Part shown: positions 16,708-26,628 of the stretch, in pieces
Numbering within the stretch: the stretch's first letter is position 1
How the letters are laid out: each line of letters opens with the position of its first letter
Assembly: GCF_000374365.1 (NCBI RefSeq)
Contig: NZ_KB894131.1
Location: 1 to 64,000 of the forward strand
From: Bacteroides gallinarum DSM 18171 = JCM 13658
Lineage (GTDB): Bacteria > Bacteroidota > Bacteroidia > Bacteroidales > Bacteroidaceae
Length of the DNA stretch: 64,000 nucleotides
Direction of reading: 5' to 3'
Translations under genes and position numbers: made by a program
Notes under the pieces: generated by a model
The model's database searches: none
What the model saw: only the letters and a program-made list of their open reading frames with translations
What the model was told of the DNA's origin: nothing

Positions 16708-18831
16708 TTACTTATCCTTAAACCACCTGTAAAACCACTTTCCTACCTTTTCGTAGTGCTGCGCCTCATTACGCGGGTTAGAGAAAGACACGGCATCCTG
16801 CGGTTCGCCCAACTGGTCGGGATAGAGTACAATCAGGCTATTATTGGCGAAATACTTGCTCAACTGCGACGGGAGCTTCTCGAAAGAGCTGTCGTAAGAG
16901 ATAGAACCCCTGCGCGCACTTATCACCACCAGCAAATGGTCGTAATTCACCTGCCCGGTCAATATCAGCAAGTCCCCCCAGTCGTCCAGGCGTGAAAAGT
17001 CTGTCAAGGTCTGCCCGTGTTTCTTCTTCACCAGCGCCTGCAACCGCCCGGTCGTCTCCTCGTTGGCAAAGAAATGCACCCGGCAGCCCAGCGTGCCTCC
17101 CATTCGGCAGAAATGCTCCACCCACTTCTGAAATCCCGCCTCATACTCCGCCTTGGGAGGGACGGCTACGATAATCCGCCTGATTGTATTAATCGGAATC
17201 AGGAACTTGGCAATCATCACTTCACGGTGCAAGCCCTTGAGCAAGTTCTCGGCGAGCATGCCGAAGAAAGAATCCACGATATTCACCTTGCGGTGCAGGC
17301 CGATAATCACATCCGTCACTTCGTATTCCTTCGCCGTATGGATGATGCCCGAAGCGATATTCAGGTCATACCGGGTAATCTGGCGCAGAGGCACATCGGC
17401 GGAAGCCGTAATCATGGCGGCTTTCTCCAGATACCTCTTTCCGCGAAGCTCCAACCCCTCGGAAGTATTGTTGTCGTTGATTACATTCAATGCCAGCAGA
17501 TTATCCTTCTGCTTGGTATCGCGTATCAGCAGGGAGAGATTCATCAGGTATTCAATCGTATCCGGGTTCGCCACCGGAATAAGGATTCTCTCCACCTCCA
17601 CCGTTCGCTCCTCCTCCAGATGCGCCTCGCACATGGCTATCTTACGGGCAGCCCTCTCCGTGATGAAGGAGCTCACTACGCAGGTTACGAGAATCAGCAG
17701 CACCGTGCCGTTCAGCACATCCTCATTCAGCAGGCGCTCGCCGCTGGGCAGGATAATGTTGTATCCCACCAGCACCGCCGCCAGCGTAGCGGCAGCCTGC
17801 GCATTGCTCAGGCCGAACATCAGCTCGCGTTCTATCGGAGCCATTTTGTAAATCTTCTGCGTCAGCCAGGAAGCAATCCACTTACCCATCAGCGCCACGA
17901 TAATCATGACAGCGGCAACTTTCAGGGCATCCCCCTGCCCGAAGATTACATGGACGTCTATCAGCATCCCCACCCCTATCAGGAAATAGGGTATGAAAAG
18001 GGCATTGCCCACGAATTCCAGGTGATTCATCAGCGGCGACACGTGCGGTATCAGGCGGTTCAACACCAGTCCTGCCAGGAAAGCACCCAGGATACCTTCC
18101 ATTCCCACGAACTCCATTAGGCCGGCGCCCAGGAAAACCATGGCAAGCACGAAGATGAACTGCATTACATTATCGTCGTAACGGCGGAAAAACCAACGCC
18201 CCACACGCGGAAACGAGTACATAATCAAGGCGCCCAGGAATACCACCTTGATAACCAGCCACAGCCAGAACAGCCCGCCGGACTCTCCCTTGAACAAGCC
18301 GCCCACCACAGCCAGCACCAGCAACGTAAGCGTGTCCGTTACAGCCGTACCCCCCACAGCGATGCTCACGCTGCGATGCCGCGACACCCCGTAGCGGATT
18401 ACGATAGGATATGCCACCAACGTATGCGAGGCATACATACTTGCCAGCAATATGGACGTTACCAGGCTGTACTTCAACAGCATCATGTTCGTAACCAGGC
18501 CGATACCGATAGGGACGATAAAAGCCAGCAGCCCCAGCATCACAGCCTTGCCGCGGTTCTTCTTGAAGTCTCCCATATTCATTTCCAGCCCCGCCAGAAA
18601 CATGATATAATAAAGTCCCACCTTACCGAACAACTCGAAACTGCTATCGCGCACCAGGATATTGAAACCGTGCTCGCCGATTACCAGCCCCGCCAGAATC
18701 ATACCGATGATATGCGGTATGCGGAGCTTGTTCAGCAATATGGGCGCAAACAATATGATAAGGAGTACAAGGAGAAATATCCATGTAGGATCGGTAACGG
18801 GAAGTTGCAAGCTAAGATTGAACCAGTCCAT
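16708..18831 (-). CDS. Kef/NhaP-type cation:proton antiporter with USP-like tail
   Basis: The 707-residue protein has an N-terminal CPA2 antiporter domain of about 12 helices (residues 15-385; GLVIGEHGFNILVRD near 46 and an AFLAGLVLNRLIPH motif near 250) followed by a long cytosolic part (about 420-690) resembling duplicated universal-stress-protein domains. Exchange of Na+ or K+ for protons in pH or osmotic balance is likely. It is divergent from asd across a 153-base spacer. Confidence 0.9.
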   Translation of the reverse strand: MDWFNLSLQLPVTDPTWIFLLVLLIILFAPILLNKLRIPHIIGMILAGLVIGEHGFNILVRDSSFELFGKVGLYYIMFLAGLEMNMGDFKKNRGKAVMLGLLAFIVPIGIGLVTNMMLLKYSLVTSILLASMYASHTLVAYPIVIRYGVSRHRSVSIAVGGTAVTDTLTLLVLAVVGGLFKGESGGLFWLWLVIKVVFLGALIMYSFPRVGRWFFRRYDDNVMQFIFVLAMVFLGAGLMEFVGMEGILGAFLAGLVLNRLIPHVSPLMNHLEFVGNALFIPYFLIGVGMLIDVHVIFGQGDALKVAAVMIIVALMGKWIASWLTQKIYKMAPIERELMFGLSNAQAAATLAAVLVGYNIILPSGERLLNEDVLNGTVLLILVTCVVSSFITERAARKIAMCEAHLEEERTVEVERILIPVANPDTIEYLMNLSLLIRDTKQKDNLLALNVINDNNTSEGLELRGKRYLEKAAMITASADVPLRQITRYDLNIASGIIHTAKEYEVTDVIIGLHRKVNIVDSFFGMLAENLLKGLHREVMIAKFLIPINTIRRIIVAVPPKAEYEAGFQKWVEHFCRMGGTLGCRVHFFANEETTGRLQALVKKKHGQTLTDFSRLDDWGDLLILTGQVNYDHLLVVISARRGSISYDSSFEKLPSQLSKYFANNSLIVLYPDQLGEPQDAVSFSNPRNEAQHYEKVGKWFYRWFKDK

Positions 18832-18909
18832 ACGCAGAGAGTTTTAGGTTTTAACTGCAAAATAACGAAAAAGTTTTCACTTTATGCGGCGTCATACAGC
18901 AATTTGTTA

Positions 18910-18917
18910 TAAATTTG
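18910..18917 (+). promoter_or_regulatory. -7 element for asd
   Basis: TAAATTTG followed by CAGCC matches TAnnTTTG; the asd ATG is 67 bases downstream. Confidence 0.55.
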
Positions 18918-18984
18918 CAGCCAATTCTATCATTTATAGATAGATTGAAATCTTTTTATAAACTTAATTAAAAACAAAAGAAAA

Positions 18985-19992
18985 ATGAAAGTAGCTATTG
19001 TTGGAGCAAGCGGAGCCGTAGGACAAGAATTCCTGCGAGTGCTCGATGAAAGGAATTTCCCGTTGGACGAGTTGGTGTTGTTCGGTTCTAAACGCAGTGC
19101 CGGCACTAAATATACCTTCCGCGGTAAACAAATCGAGGTAAAACTCTTGCAACACAATGATGACTTCAAAGGGGTAGATATCGCTTTCACTTCCGCAGGC
19201 GCAGGAACCTCCAAGGAATTCGCCGAAACCATTACCAAGTACGGAGCCGTGATGATTGACAACTCCAGCGCTTTCCGTATGGATGCCGACGTGCCTTTGG
19301 TAGTACCCGAAGTGAACGCCGCCGATGCCAAGGAGCGTCCGCGCGGCATCATCGCCAACCCCAATTGCACCACTATCCAAATGGTGGTGGCGTTGAAGGC
19401 TATCGAACAGCTCTCCCACATAAAGACCGTACACGTATCCACATACCAGGCAGCCAGCGGCGCAGGCGCCGCCGCCATGGACGAGCTGTACGAGCAATAC
19501 CGCCAGGTGCTGGCGGGCGAACCGGTGAAAGTCGAGAAGTTCGCCTACCAACTGGCATTCAACCTGATTCCCCAAATCGACGTGTTCACTGAAAACGGAT
19601 ATACCAAAGAAGAAATGAAGATGTACAACGAAACACGCAAGATTATGCACTCCGACGTAAAAGTCAGTGCGACCTGTGTCCGTGTGCCCGCCCTGCGCTC
19701 CCACTCCGAAAGCATCTGGGTGGAAACCGAACGCCCCGTATCCGTAGAGGAGGCACGCGAAGCCCTTGCCAAGGGCGACGGCCTTGTATTAATGGACAAC
19801 CCGGCAGAAAAGGAATATCCGATGCCGCTATTCCTTGCAGGTAAAGACCCCGTATATGTAGGCCGCATCCGCAAAGACCTCAGCAATGAAAATGGACTGA
19901 CATTCTGGATTGTAGGCGACCAAATCAAGAAAGGCGCTGCGCTGAATGCCGTCCAGATTGCAGAATACCTGATAAAGGAAAAAGCTCTCTAA
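18985..19992 (+). CDS. asd: Aspartate-semialdehyde dehydrogenase
   Basis: The 335-residue enzyme reduces beta-aspartyl phosphate to aspartate semialdehyde with NADPH, feeding lysine, diaminopimelate, threonine and methionine synthesis. The NADP loop [14 protein letters not shown] is at residues 7-20, the active-site cysteine is in NPNCTTIQM near residue 130, and the substrate-binding histidine is likely in VPALRSHSE near 235. Length is normal. It is monocistronic, ending in a repeat element that carries a terminator. Confidence 0.96.
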   Translation: MKVAIVGASGAVGQEFLRVLDERNFPLDELVLFGSKRSAGTKYTFRGKQIEVKLLQHNDDFKGVDIAFTSAGAGTSKEFAETITKYGAVMIDNSSAFRMDADVPLVVPEVNAADAKERPRGIIANPNCTTIQMVVALKAIEQLSHIKTVHVSTYQAASGAGAAAMDELYEQYRQVLAGEPVKVEKFAYQLAFNLIPQIDVFTENGYTKEEMKMYNETRKIMHSDVKVSATCVRVPALRSHSESIWVETERPVSVEEAREALAKGDGLVLMDNPAEKEYPMPLFLAGKDPVYVGRIRKDLSNENGLTFWIVGDQIKKGAALNAVQIAEYLIKEKAL

Positions 19993-20016
19993 AAGAGCAA
20001 GCTTTTACTATAAGAA

Positions 20017-20232
20017 GAGAGGTAAAACCAAGATAAGCACTCTGAAAAGTTACAGATTGTAACTGGAAAATATAAAAGAGCCGTATCATTACTCAAATGA
20101 AGTGCACCCCCAAAGTTAGACACAAAACTTTTGGGGTGCACTTCAGTCGATACGGCTTTTTTATTGCCGGTAAAAGGTGTATGGTTTCAGATTAAAAGCT
20201 TATTTCTTCTAAAGTAGAGTTTTGAAACCTCC
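20017..20232. mobile_element. MITE-like element, copy A, with terminator
   Basis: About 216 bases between convergent genes. It aligns over much of its length with copy B (56971-57198): both start with an AAAAGTTAC-GATT-TAACT block, contain a GTCGTATC or GCCGTATC hairpin and the TCATTACTCAAA word, and end in GTTTTGA-ACCTC. Inside, 20098-20117 and 20126-20145 form a 20-bp inverted repeat (one mismatch) beginning TGAAGTGCACCCC, which resembles IS3-family ends. Here that palindrome sits within the loop of the outer hairpin (20074-20087 with 20149-20160), whose T-run can end transcription in both directions. No transposase is encoded. Confidence 0.65.
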
Positions 20233-20234
20233 TT

Positions 20235-21260
20235 TTATTGATAACTATCGTAAACTTTCTTACCCATAAACACATATCCTACTCCCTCATGCTTTGTTCC
20301 CGAAAGCTCGGAGTGAATATAACCGTTCCTTTCCACGAGTATCGTATGATAAATTGCCCGTTCCGGATTCTTTCTGGAATAAAACAGGATACGCCGATTG
20401 TCCGCCGCGTAAGAAATGATACTATCGGTTTCTATTTTCTCCCATTTCAACCCTTTCAGATTCCGCTTCAAGTAGCGTTGCATCAAATAGGTACGATGCC
20501 ATGTCCCTCCCTTCTTGGAAACAAAAGGCTTACCGTCCAGCAAAGCATTGGCATCATCATAGCAAGCAACGAAAAGATGGTTATCCGGAGAAGCCGCCAA
20601 CCATTGTTTCAGCTTATTGCCATACCGTTTATCATCCCAATTGTAATTGCTATCGATAAAGGAAATCCTTTTCACATACCCGGGTATTTCAGTATTGGCA
20701 TCCATAAAGCCGAATATGAAGTTTCCACCGCCGCTATGACTGTTCAGTTCTATATGCGGATTGTATTCTGAAAAGAGAGCGAGGAGATATTCTACCGTTT
20801 CCTTGATTTTGTAATCACGCATCGCCCCGGCCTTTCTCCAGCGTCCCCAACTTTTGGAATCGGCTTCCAAATATACAGTTACCCAGTTACAATCACAGGC
20901 CGTAGCCCTAAGATAGCGTGTTTGAGCCCCGATATTCTGTATATGGAAGTGCCAGTCATCCCCCTCTTCCAGCGCTTTGCCTATCGTCCATGCCGTACTG
21001 TTGCCATTAGGCAAGGCATATAATACGAGTTTGGTCGGCTTATTTCCGTCAAATAAAGATGCCGAAGGCGCATTGATATGGATATTGACTCCCGGAGCAT
21101 AAACAAAAATCTTTTCCTGCTCGCCGGAAATGGGATTTACGGAAAACCCGGGTAACCGACTACCAGGCTCCGCCTTTTCTTGCGACAGCGTACCCTGCCC
21201 GTTCGCTTGGGTGCAAAACAAGGAACATCCGATAAAAACTAAAGAAAACAAACGCTTCAT
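20235..21260 (-). CDS. Secreted esterase-like protein
   Basis: A 341-residue protein with a signal peptide (about residues 1-21, ending in QANG). The middle shows an alpha/beta-hydrolase-like core: strand region LVLYALPNGN near 75, and a serine in a nucleophile-elbow-like turn, NSHSGGGNF near residue 175, in the expected place before a helix. A late histidine that could complete a triad is in SGTKHEGVGY near 325. I do not recognise a named family. It is the last gene of the SusC1/SusD1 unit, 68 bases behind susD, so a role in cutting ester or amide side groups from the imported glycan is inferred. Confidence 0.7.
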   Translation of the reverse strand: MKRLFSLVFIGCSLFCTQANGQGTLSQEKAEPGSRLPGFSVNPISGEQEKIFVYAPGVNIHINAPSASLFDGNKPTKLVLYALPNGNSTAWTIGKALEEGDDWHFHIQNIGAQTRYLRATACDCNWVTVYLEADSKSWGRWRKAGAMRDYKIKETVEYLLALFSEYNPHIELNSHSGGGNFIFGFMDANTEIPGYVKRISFIDSNYNWDDKRYGNKLKQWLAASPDNHLFVACYDDANALLDGKPFVSKKGGTWHRTYLMQRYLKRNLKGLKWEKIETDSIISYAADNRRILFYSRKNPERAIYHTILVERNGYIHSELSGTKHEGVGYVFMGKKVYDSYQ

Positions 21261-21328
21261 ATCATATATAAGAAAAATGCGTAGCCGGATATGACAAGCC
21301 GGCTATGCACCAAATAATTCAATCTTAA

Positions 21329-22981
21329 TTAATCAACATCCCACCATACATTATTCTGTATGCTGTTCGTTCCACCCATACGGCTTTCGGCCTCTTTTAC
21401 ATTAGCCGCATTGACCGTATACTCTGAAGACGGATAATAGATGCGCTTAACATACGCGTTCGGAGTATTGTTGGCCTGGTCGGCAGGATTCATAGTGAAC
21501 ACACTTGAACTTACACTTGCAAACGGCATGAGCGTAGGCTTATGGAACTGGCGATGGTCAGCCCAAGTTTCAAAAGAACATTCCTGGAATTGGGCAATAT
21601 ATTTTTGGGTAAGAATCTTATCCATATGTGTATTGCAATCGCCTGTTGTATCATCATATTTGGCGGTAGTCCCATAATAATTAGGAGCGGTAGAAGCCAG
21701 ATAATCCGTAATCACCGCTTCCGGAATGCCAAACTCAACCATATTTGAGCGTACACCCGCTTCATAAGCATCCTTGGCATTACCGGCGATAAGGCCGCGC
21801 TCAATGGCAATTGCTTTCAGGAAGCACAATTCACTATATTTGAATAATTGATATTTTCTGTCAATCGTACCATAGTACCAAGGACCGATTTTAGCAAAGT
21901 TACTGACGAACTGTCCGTTATCCATCGCAGCACCCACTGCGGATGTTACGTGTCCCGGGTCTGTTCCGTCCCAATTGCCTTTCATTGCCGGGTCCTGAGG
22001 GTCGTCAATCATACCGGCAGGCTCAAACTGAATCGGAGCACGAGGGTCAACCGTAGCAGGAGCGTTTTTGGCAGCGATAATCGCTTCGGTTATATTTGCA
22101 TTATTCGCACGGTCGGCAGCCGTAGGCCACGCTTGTCCGCCGATACCCGTTACAAGACGCTTATAGGCAGTCGACATGTGCATTACGGCAGAGCCCTTAT
22201 GATAGTAAATAGGATTCTGCGAGAACTTATCTTCGCCTTGTTTCATATAAGCGGCATCATCTTCACCGGTAAATACTCCGGCCGTAATGGCAGCTTCCGC
22301 TTCCGTTTTCGCCTTAGCGGCATCCACATCGGAGATACGGACGGCCATACGCAAACGAATAGAATTGGCAAACTTTTTCCATTTTGCGGCATCACCGCCG
22401 TAAATAAGGTCATAAGAACCTACATTGTTAGCAGCCGATTCGTCCAGTTTACTTACCGCATCTTTCAATTCATCGAATATCGTGTAGTAGATATCTTTTT
22501 GCGTATCATATTTAGGCTGGTCTATATCATTGGCAGCTTCCGAATAAGGAACATCACCGATACAATTGGTAAGACGTAACATTACATAAGCCTTCCAGAT
22601 GCGTGCCATCTGAACCACATTATTGTAAACGGGTTTGTCTTCATTGGCGCTAATCAGAGAGTTGGCGTTCGTGAGTACCGTATAGCTCAAATTCCACAAA
22701 TCGTCAATGTATCGGGAATCAATGTTATAGTCGGAGGCCGACAGACCGTCGTTTGCCGAATATTCGCAGAGCGTACTAATCATCAGCTGGTCTATCTGCT
22801 GCCACTGATTGGCATACGGAATACCACGTCCCTGGATAAATATCAACTGGAACTTAGGATCGACCGAACCCGGAGTAGGATTGTTAGGGTCGGTATTCAT
22901 GTTGTCGAAATCGCCGGTACAACCCGCGAAGGCCATTGAGATACCAACGATGCTTATAATTGTTTTAAATAACTTATTCAT
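21329..22981 (-). CDS. SusD/RagB-like outer-membrane lipoprotein 1
   Basis: The 550-residue protein begins with a lipoprotein signal (lipobox AFAGC, cysteine near residue 20) and the opening FDNMNTDPNNP typical of the SusD-like_2 group, followed by the TPR-rich SusD fold. It acts as the surface lid that captures a ligand for its TonB-dependent partner. It follows susC1 by 19 bases. The SusD-like_2 subgroup often has undefined ligands. Confidence 0.93.
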   Translation of the reverse strand: MNKLFKTIISIVGISMAFAGCTGDFDNMNTDPNNPTPGSVDPKFQLIFIQGRGIPYANQWQQIDQLMISTLCEYSANDGLSASDYNIDSRYIDDLWNLSYTVLTNANSLISANEDKPVYNNVVQMARIWKAYVMLRLTNCIGDVPYSEAANDIDQPKYDTQKDIYYTIFDELKDAVSKLDESAANNVGSYDLIYGGDAAKWKKFANSIRLRMAVRISDVDAAKAKTEAEAAITAGVFTGEDDAAYMKQGEDKFSQNPIYYHKGSAVMHMSTAYKRLVTGIGGQAWPTAADRANNANITEAIIAAKNAPATVDPRAPIQFEPAGMIDDPQDPAMKGNWDGTDPGHVTSAVGAAMDNGQFVSNFAKIGPWYYGTIDRKYQLFKYSELCFLKAIAIERGLIAGNAKDAYEAGVRSNMVEFGIPEAVITDYLASTAPNYYGTTAKYDDTTGDCNTHMDKILTQKYIAQFQECSFETWADHRQFHKPTLMPFASVSSSVFTMNPADQANNTPNAYVKRIYYPSSEYTVNAANVKEAESRMGGTNSIQNNVWWDVD

Positions 22982-23000
22982 ATTATTATCCTTTTATGGG

Positions 23001-26000
23001 TTAGAATGTAACATTAAGATTGAAACCAAATGAACGGGTAGAAGGCAGAGATGCCGTTTCTATACCCTGTCCGTTGCCAGTAGAGTATGTACATTCAGGG
23101 TCAAATCCCGGAAGATTATTATACAGGAAGCATACATTGTTAGCCACAGCACTGAGCTTGAGACCTCTGATAATGGTTTTTGCAAACCATTTGTCGGGTA
23201 ATGTCCAAGTCAGATTCAGCTCGCGCAAACGTACGTTCGTTGTATCATAGATATAATTCCCGATATTGCCGTAGAACTGTCCCCAATAAGTAGTAGGGTC
23301 AAGTTCAACCGTATTCGGCAGTCCGGTATTTACATTCACGCCTTGGGAAATAAGTCCCTTACCGGTAGTATAGTACCCCTCACGTCCGGCAACCGTCTCT
23401 TTGGTCTGACCGTTGGATTGCAAACGCATCATGGATTGCAGATATACATCACCGCCGTAACGCACATCAATCAAAAAACCGAATGACAAGTTTTTCCAGC
23501 GTAATGTAGAACCGATACCGGCCGTCCAATCCGGATTCATATTACCCGATACGCGTAATGTGTTATCGACGATATACTTACCGTCGTCACCTACCAAACG
23601 GTTTCCGTTATCATCATACTTAAATCCGTTCGTATAAATCTGTCCGTAAGGTTCGCCAACCGTAGCTCTTACATAACAGTTCTGTCCCATAGGTTGAGCC
23701 AAAGTGATAGACTCTACCCCTTCGGTAAGCTCAACAATCTTGGAAGAGTTCTTTGCGAAATTCACCCATACATTCCAATCCCAGTCCTTCGTACGAACAG
23801 GTACGGCATTCACTTGAAGTTCCCAGCCCCAGTTGTCTACACGTCCGGCATTGATATACTTAGCGCTGTATCCGGATGTAATGGACGAAGGCATGGAGAT
23901 GATTTGATTGTATGCACGTTTGTCATAATAAGTAACGTCAAAGCCCAAACGGTTATCAAAGAAACGGACATCGGCACCGAATTCCATGGATTTGATAATC
24001 TCCGGTTTCAAATTAGCATTGGTCTTTGTCGAAGGTTCCGCTACACCCATCTGCCCGCCTGCCATGTTGGAAACGGTAGACAGTACAGACAATAACTGAT
24101 AAGGCTCTGTATCGTTTCCGGCTTCGGCATAAGATGCACGCAATTTACCGAAAGAAATCCATTCGGGAACATTCACCTTGAACTTAGTCAACATGTCGGT
24201 TACAGCCCAACCCAAAGAGAATGACGGATACAAGAACGAGCGGTTATTCTTCGGAAGAGTGGAAGACCAGTCGTTACGTACCGTCACATCGAAGAACAAA
24301 TAATTATCCCAAGACAACTGTCCCAATGCATACAGGGATTGAACTTCCTTCTGTGAATTATAAGTGGATGTTTTTTGGGATACTCCATTCTGGATAGTAT
24401 AGAGCTCCGGAATATTCAAGCCTTCGGCCGTAGCAACAAAAGTATTGTATTTACGGTTCATCTTATTACCGCCTACCGAAAGAGAACCGGAGAATTTAGA
24501 ATCGGCGATATTGTCTTTCTGGGCTGTCACCAGGAAATCCACATTATATTCGGTCATATTATATTGCCCCGTAGAGAAACGGCCATCGCTATAACCGGAA
24601 CTTGAAATCAATCCGTGACGTATCCATTTTTCTGTTTTCTTGCCATAAGTATCGCCACCGAAACGTACCATAGCCTTTAACCAACTGCTGATATCATACG
24701 TCAAGGAAGCAAAACCGTTGACGCGGTTCGTAATATCCTGATTACCGGTAAGTGAAGTAGCGGCATACGGGTTATTTACGACTGTAAGCGGCTTGGAATA
24801 CCAATCCAGAATATTGCCCTCTTCATCGAAAATATTTTTCATCTCGTGCAGATTAATGCTGCGGGGAGTATAAATCAATGCAAAAATAGGGTTAAAACCG
24901 GATGCGGAGAACTCCGGCCTTCCCTTACCTTTTTGATAAGTATAGTTCACCTTGGCATCAAGAGTAAGGTTCTTGATAATTTCACCGCCGGCACGAACCG
25001 AGAAATTATTCTTACTCAAACTGTTATTGGGAATAACACCTTTACGTGTCGTATTGGAAAGTCCTACGCGATAATTCATCTTGGCTGCTGAACCCGTTAC
25101 ATCTACGGAGTTCGTCCAGGATGTACCCGTATTCATGAAGTCCGAGAAATCATTATTCTTAGCCTCCAAAGGACGGGTCTGTCCTGTCCAGTCGGTAACA
25201 ACCGTACCCATTTTCGGTCCCCAAGAGTTACGGGAAGTAATATCGAATGCTCCTCCCGTGCCCTGACCATATTCATTCTGGAACTCAGGCTGAATCATTA
25301 CATTCTCAAAAGTGAAATTGCTATTGTAAGAAACCTGCGTTTTACCGCCTTGTCCCTTCTTGGTAGTAACCAGGATAACACCGTTACCACCGCGTGAACC
25401 ATACAGAGCGGTAGCCGAAGGACCTTTCAATACAGAGATTGACTCAACATCATCGGGGTTCAGCATTGACAATCCGTCACCGGTATCCGAGAATCCCGTA
25501 CCCCAAGAATTGGTAGTGGCATCGTCCACACCCTGAGTATTATCGAACGGCACACCGTCCACTACGACCAAAGGCATATTATTACCGGAAATAGAGTTAT
25601 TACCACGGATAACGATACGATTGGAACCGCCGGGAATAGAAGTTGCAGAAATATTCATACCGGCAACCCTGCCATTCAGTGAAGTAGCGATATTTGCAGT
25701 ACGGTTCTCGATAAGAGCATCGCCCTTTACATCCTGCACGGAGTAGCCGAGTGCTTTCTTCTCGCGTTTCATACCCAAAGCAGTAACCACGACTTCATCC
25801 AGCGCATAATTCGTTCCGCTTAAAGTTATTTTGTATTGCGAGCTGCTTGTAATAGGGACTTCCTGGTTATCATATCCTATATAAGATACAACAAGCATTT
25901 TTCCATTCGACGGAATATCCAGCGAGAACTTTCCGTCAACATCCGTTGCAGTACCCACACTTGTGCCTTGTACCAATACTGCCGCTCCGATGATAGGCTC

Positions 26001-26207
26001 GCCATTAGAGTCTATAACAACTCCCGAAATTTTCTTTGCATGTCGTGCATTCGACGAAGTGGTATTCTGCGCATATACGCTCATTCCGGGGAAGTAACCG
26101 CCACACATAAGCATTAAACCGGTTACCGATAGAATAAATAATCTTTTTATCAAAGTAGCCTGTGTTACCATTACATCGGCACTACTTCTTTTGTGTTCTC
26201 CATTCAT
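23001..26207 (-). CDS. SusC/RagA-like TonB-dependent transporter 1
   Basis: The 1068-residue outer-membrane porin has an unusually long N-region before the signal (hydrophobic part about residues 21-46), a carboxypeptidase-D-like domain (KISGVVIDSNGEPIIGAAV near 54), a TonB box-like LDEVVVTALG near 137, a plug domain (RGNNSISGNNMPLVVVDGVPFDN region near 200) and a 22-strand barrel ending in FNLNVTF. It imports an oligomer bound by SusD1. There is no STN domain, so no anti-sigma signalling is expected, and no regulator gene lies beside it. Confidence 0.94.
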   Translation of the reverse strand: MNGEHKRSSADVMVTQATLIKRLFILSVTGLMLMCGGYFPGMSVYAQNTTSSNARHAKKISGVVIDSNGEPIIGAAVLVQGTSVGTATDVDGKFSLDIPSNGKMLVVSYIGYDNQEVPITSSSQYKITLSGTNYALDEVVVTALGMKREKKALGYSVQDVKGDALIENRTANIATSLNGRVAGMNISATSIPGGSNRIVIRGNNSISGNNMPLVVVDGVPFDNTQGVDDATTNSWGTGFSDTGDGLSMLNPDDVESISVLKGPSATALYGSRGGNGVILVTTKKGQGGKTQVSYNSNFTFENVMIQPEFQNEYGQGTGGAFDITSRNSWGPKMGTVVTDWTGQTRPLEAKNNDFSDFMNTGTSWTNSVDVTGSAAKMNYRVGLSNTTRKGVIPNNSLSKNNFSVRAGGEIIKNLTLDAKVNYTYQKGKGRPEFSASGFNPIFALIYTPRSINLHEMKNIFDEEGNILDWYSKPLTVVNNPYAATSLTGNQDITNRVNGFASLTYDISSWLKAMVRFGGDTYGKKTEKWIRHGLISSSGYSDGRFSTGQYNMTEYNVDFLVTAQKDNIADSKFSGSLSVGGNKMNRKYNTFVATAEGLNIPELYTIQNGVSQKTSTYNSQKEVQSLYALGQLSWDNYLFFDVTVRNDWSSTLPKNNRSFLYPSFSLGWAVTDMLTKFKVNVPEWISFGKLRASYAEAGNDTEPYQLLSVLSTVSNMAGGQMGVAEPSTKTNANLKPEIIKSMEFGADVRFFDNRLGFDVTYYDKRAYNQIISMPSSITSGYSAKYINAGRVDNWGWELQVNAVPVRTKDWDWNVWVNFAKNSSKIVELTEGVESITLAQPMGQNCYVRATVGEPYGQIYTNGFKYDDNGNRLVGDDGKYIVDNTLRVSGNMNPDWTAGIGSTLRWKNLSFGFLIDVRYGGDVYLQSMMRLQSNGQTKETVAGREGYYTTGKGLISQGVNVNTGLPNTVELDPTTYWGQFYGNIGNYIYDTTNVRLRELNLTWTLPDKWFAKTIIRGLKLSAVANNVCFLYNNLPGFDPECTYSTGNGQGIETASLPSTRSFGFNLNVTF

Positions 26208-26290
26208 AAATGATTGATGATTTTGTTGTTAATTAAAATAGTATTCTCAAGAAAATGGATAGCGGGTAGATAAATTGGAATAAAATTATC

Positions 26291-26404
26291 CTACTCTTTT
26301 CTGGACTCTTTTACTGTTTCCATAGGCTTCTCTTTTGTTTAAGGGTTCATAACTAATATATTATATCTCTTTTCTACATAAAAAGTCCAAGTTCATGGGG
26401 AACT
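26291..26404 (-). promoter_or_regulatory. SusC1 mRNA leader with hairpin and 10-codon frame
   Basis: On the minus strand a hairpin word AGTTCCCCATGAACT (26387-26404 region) is followed by AAGAGATA, ACCCTTAAAC and CCTATGGA words in the same order as in the leader of the second SusC gene (27865-27977). The ATG of CCTATGGA opens a frame of ten codons (complement 26291-26323, MET-VKESRKE type) that ends in TAG 83 bases before the susC1 start. A possible promoter TATCTTTG lies at 26522-26529, which would give a leader of about 300 bases. Confidence 0.6.
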
Positions 26405-26521
26405 CGGTATAGATTGATTTTGAATTAAATCCAGTTAATTTCTTAACTTCACCGGTCGTTTTAAGAGATAAATCTTGTTATTAACAAAGGCTATAAAGTA
26501 TTTTATATACTTCATACGTAA

Positions 26522-26529
26522 CAAAGATA
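26522..26529 (-). promoter_or_regulatory. Candidate -7 element for susC1-susD1
   Basis: Reads TATCTTTG on the minus strand, about 315 bases before the susC1 ATG, in an A+T-rich stretch. The remaining bases of this 421-base gap hold only the leader described separately. Confidence 0.45.
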
Positions 26530-26628
26530 TATTATTATTTAATATCAAGAACTTTTCTTTGCACTTTTTTAACCTTATACTTTTAATTTTGCAAAAGCTA
26601 CTCCTATATACCTTATATATATAAGAGT

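Noticed and set aside
20098..20145. Complete insertion sequence
   Set aside because: Only the end-like palindrome is present; there is no transposase coding sequence.
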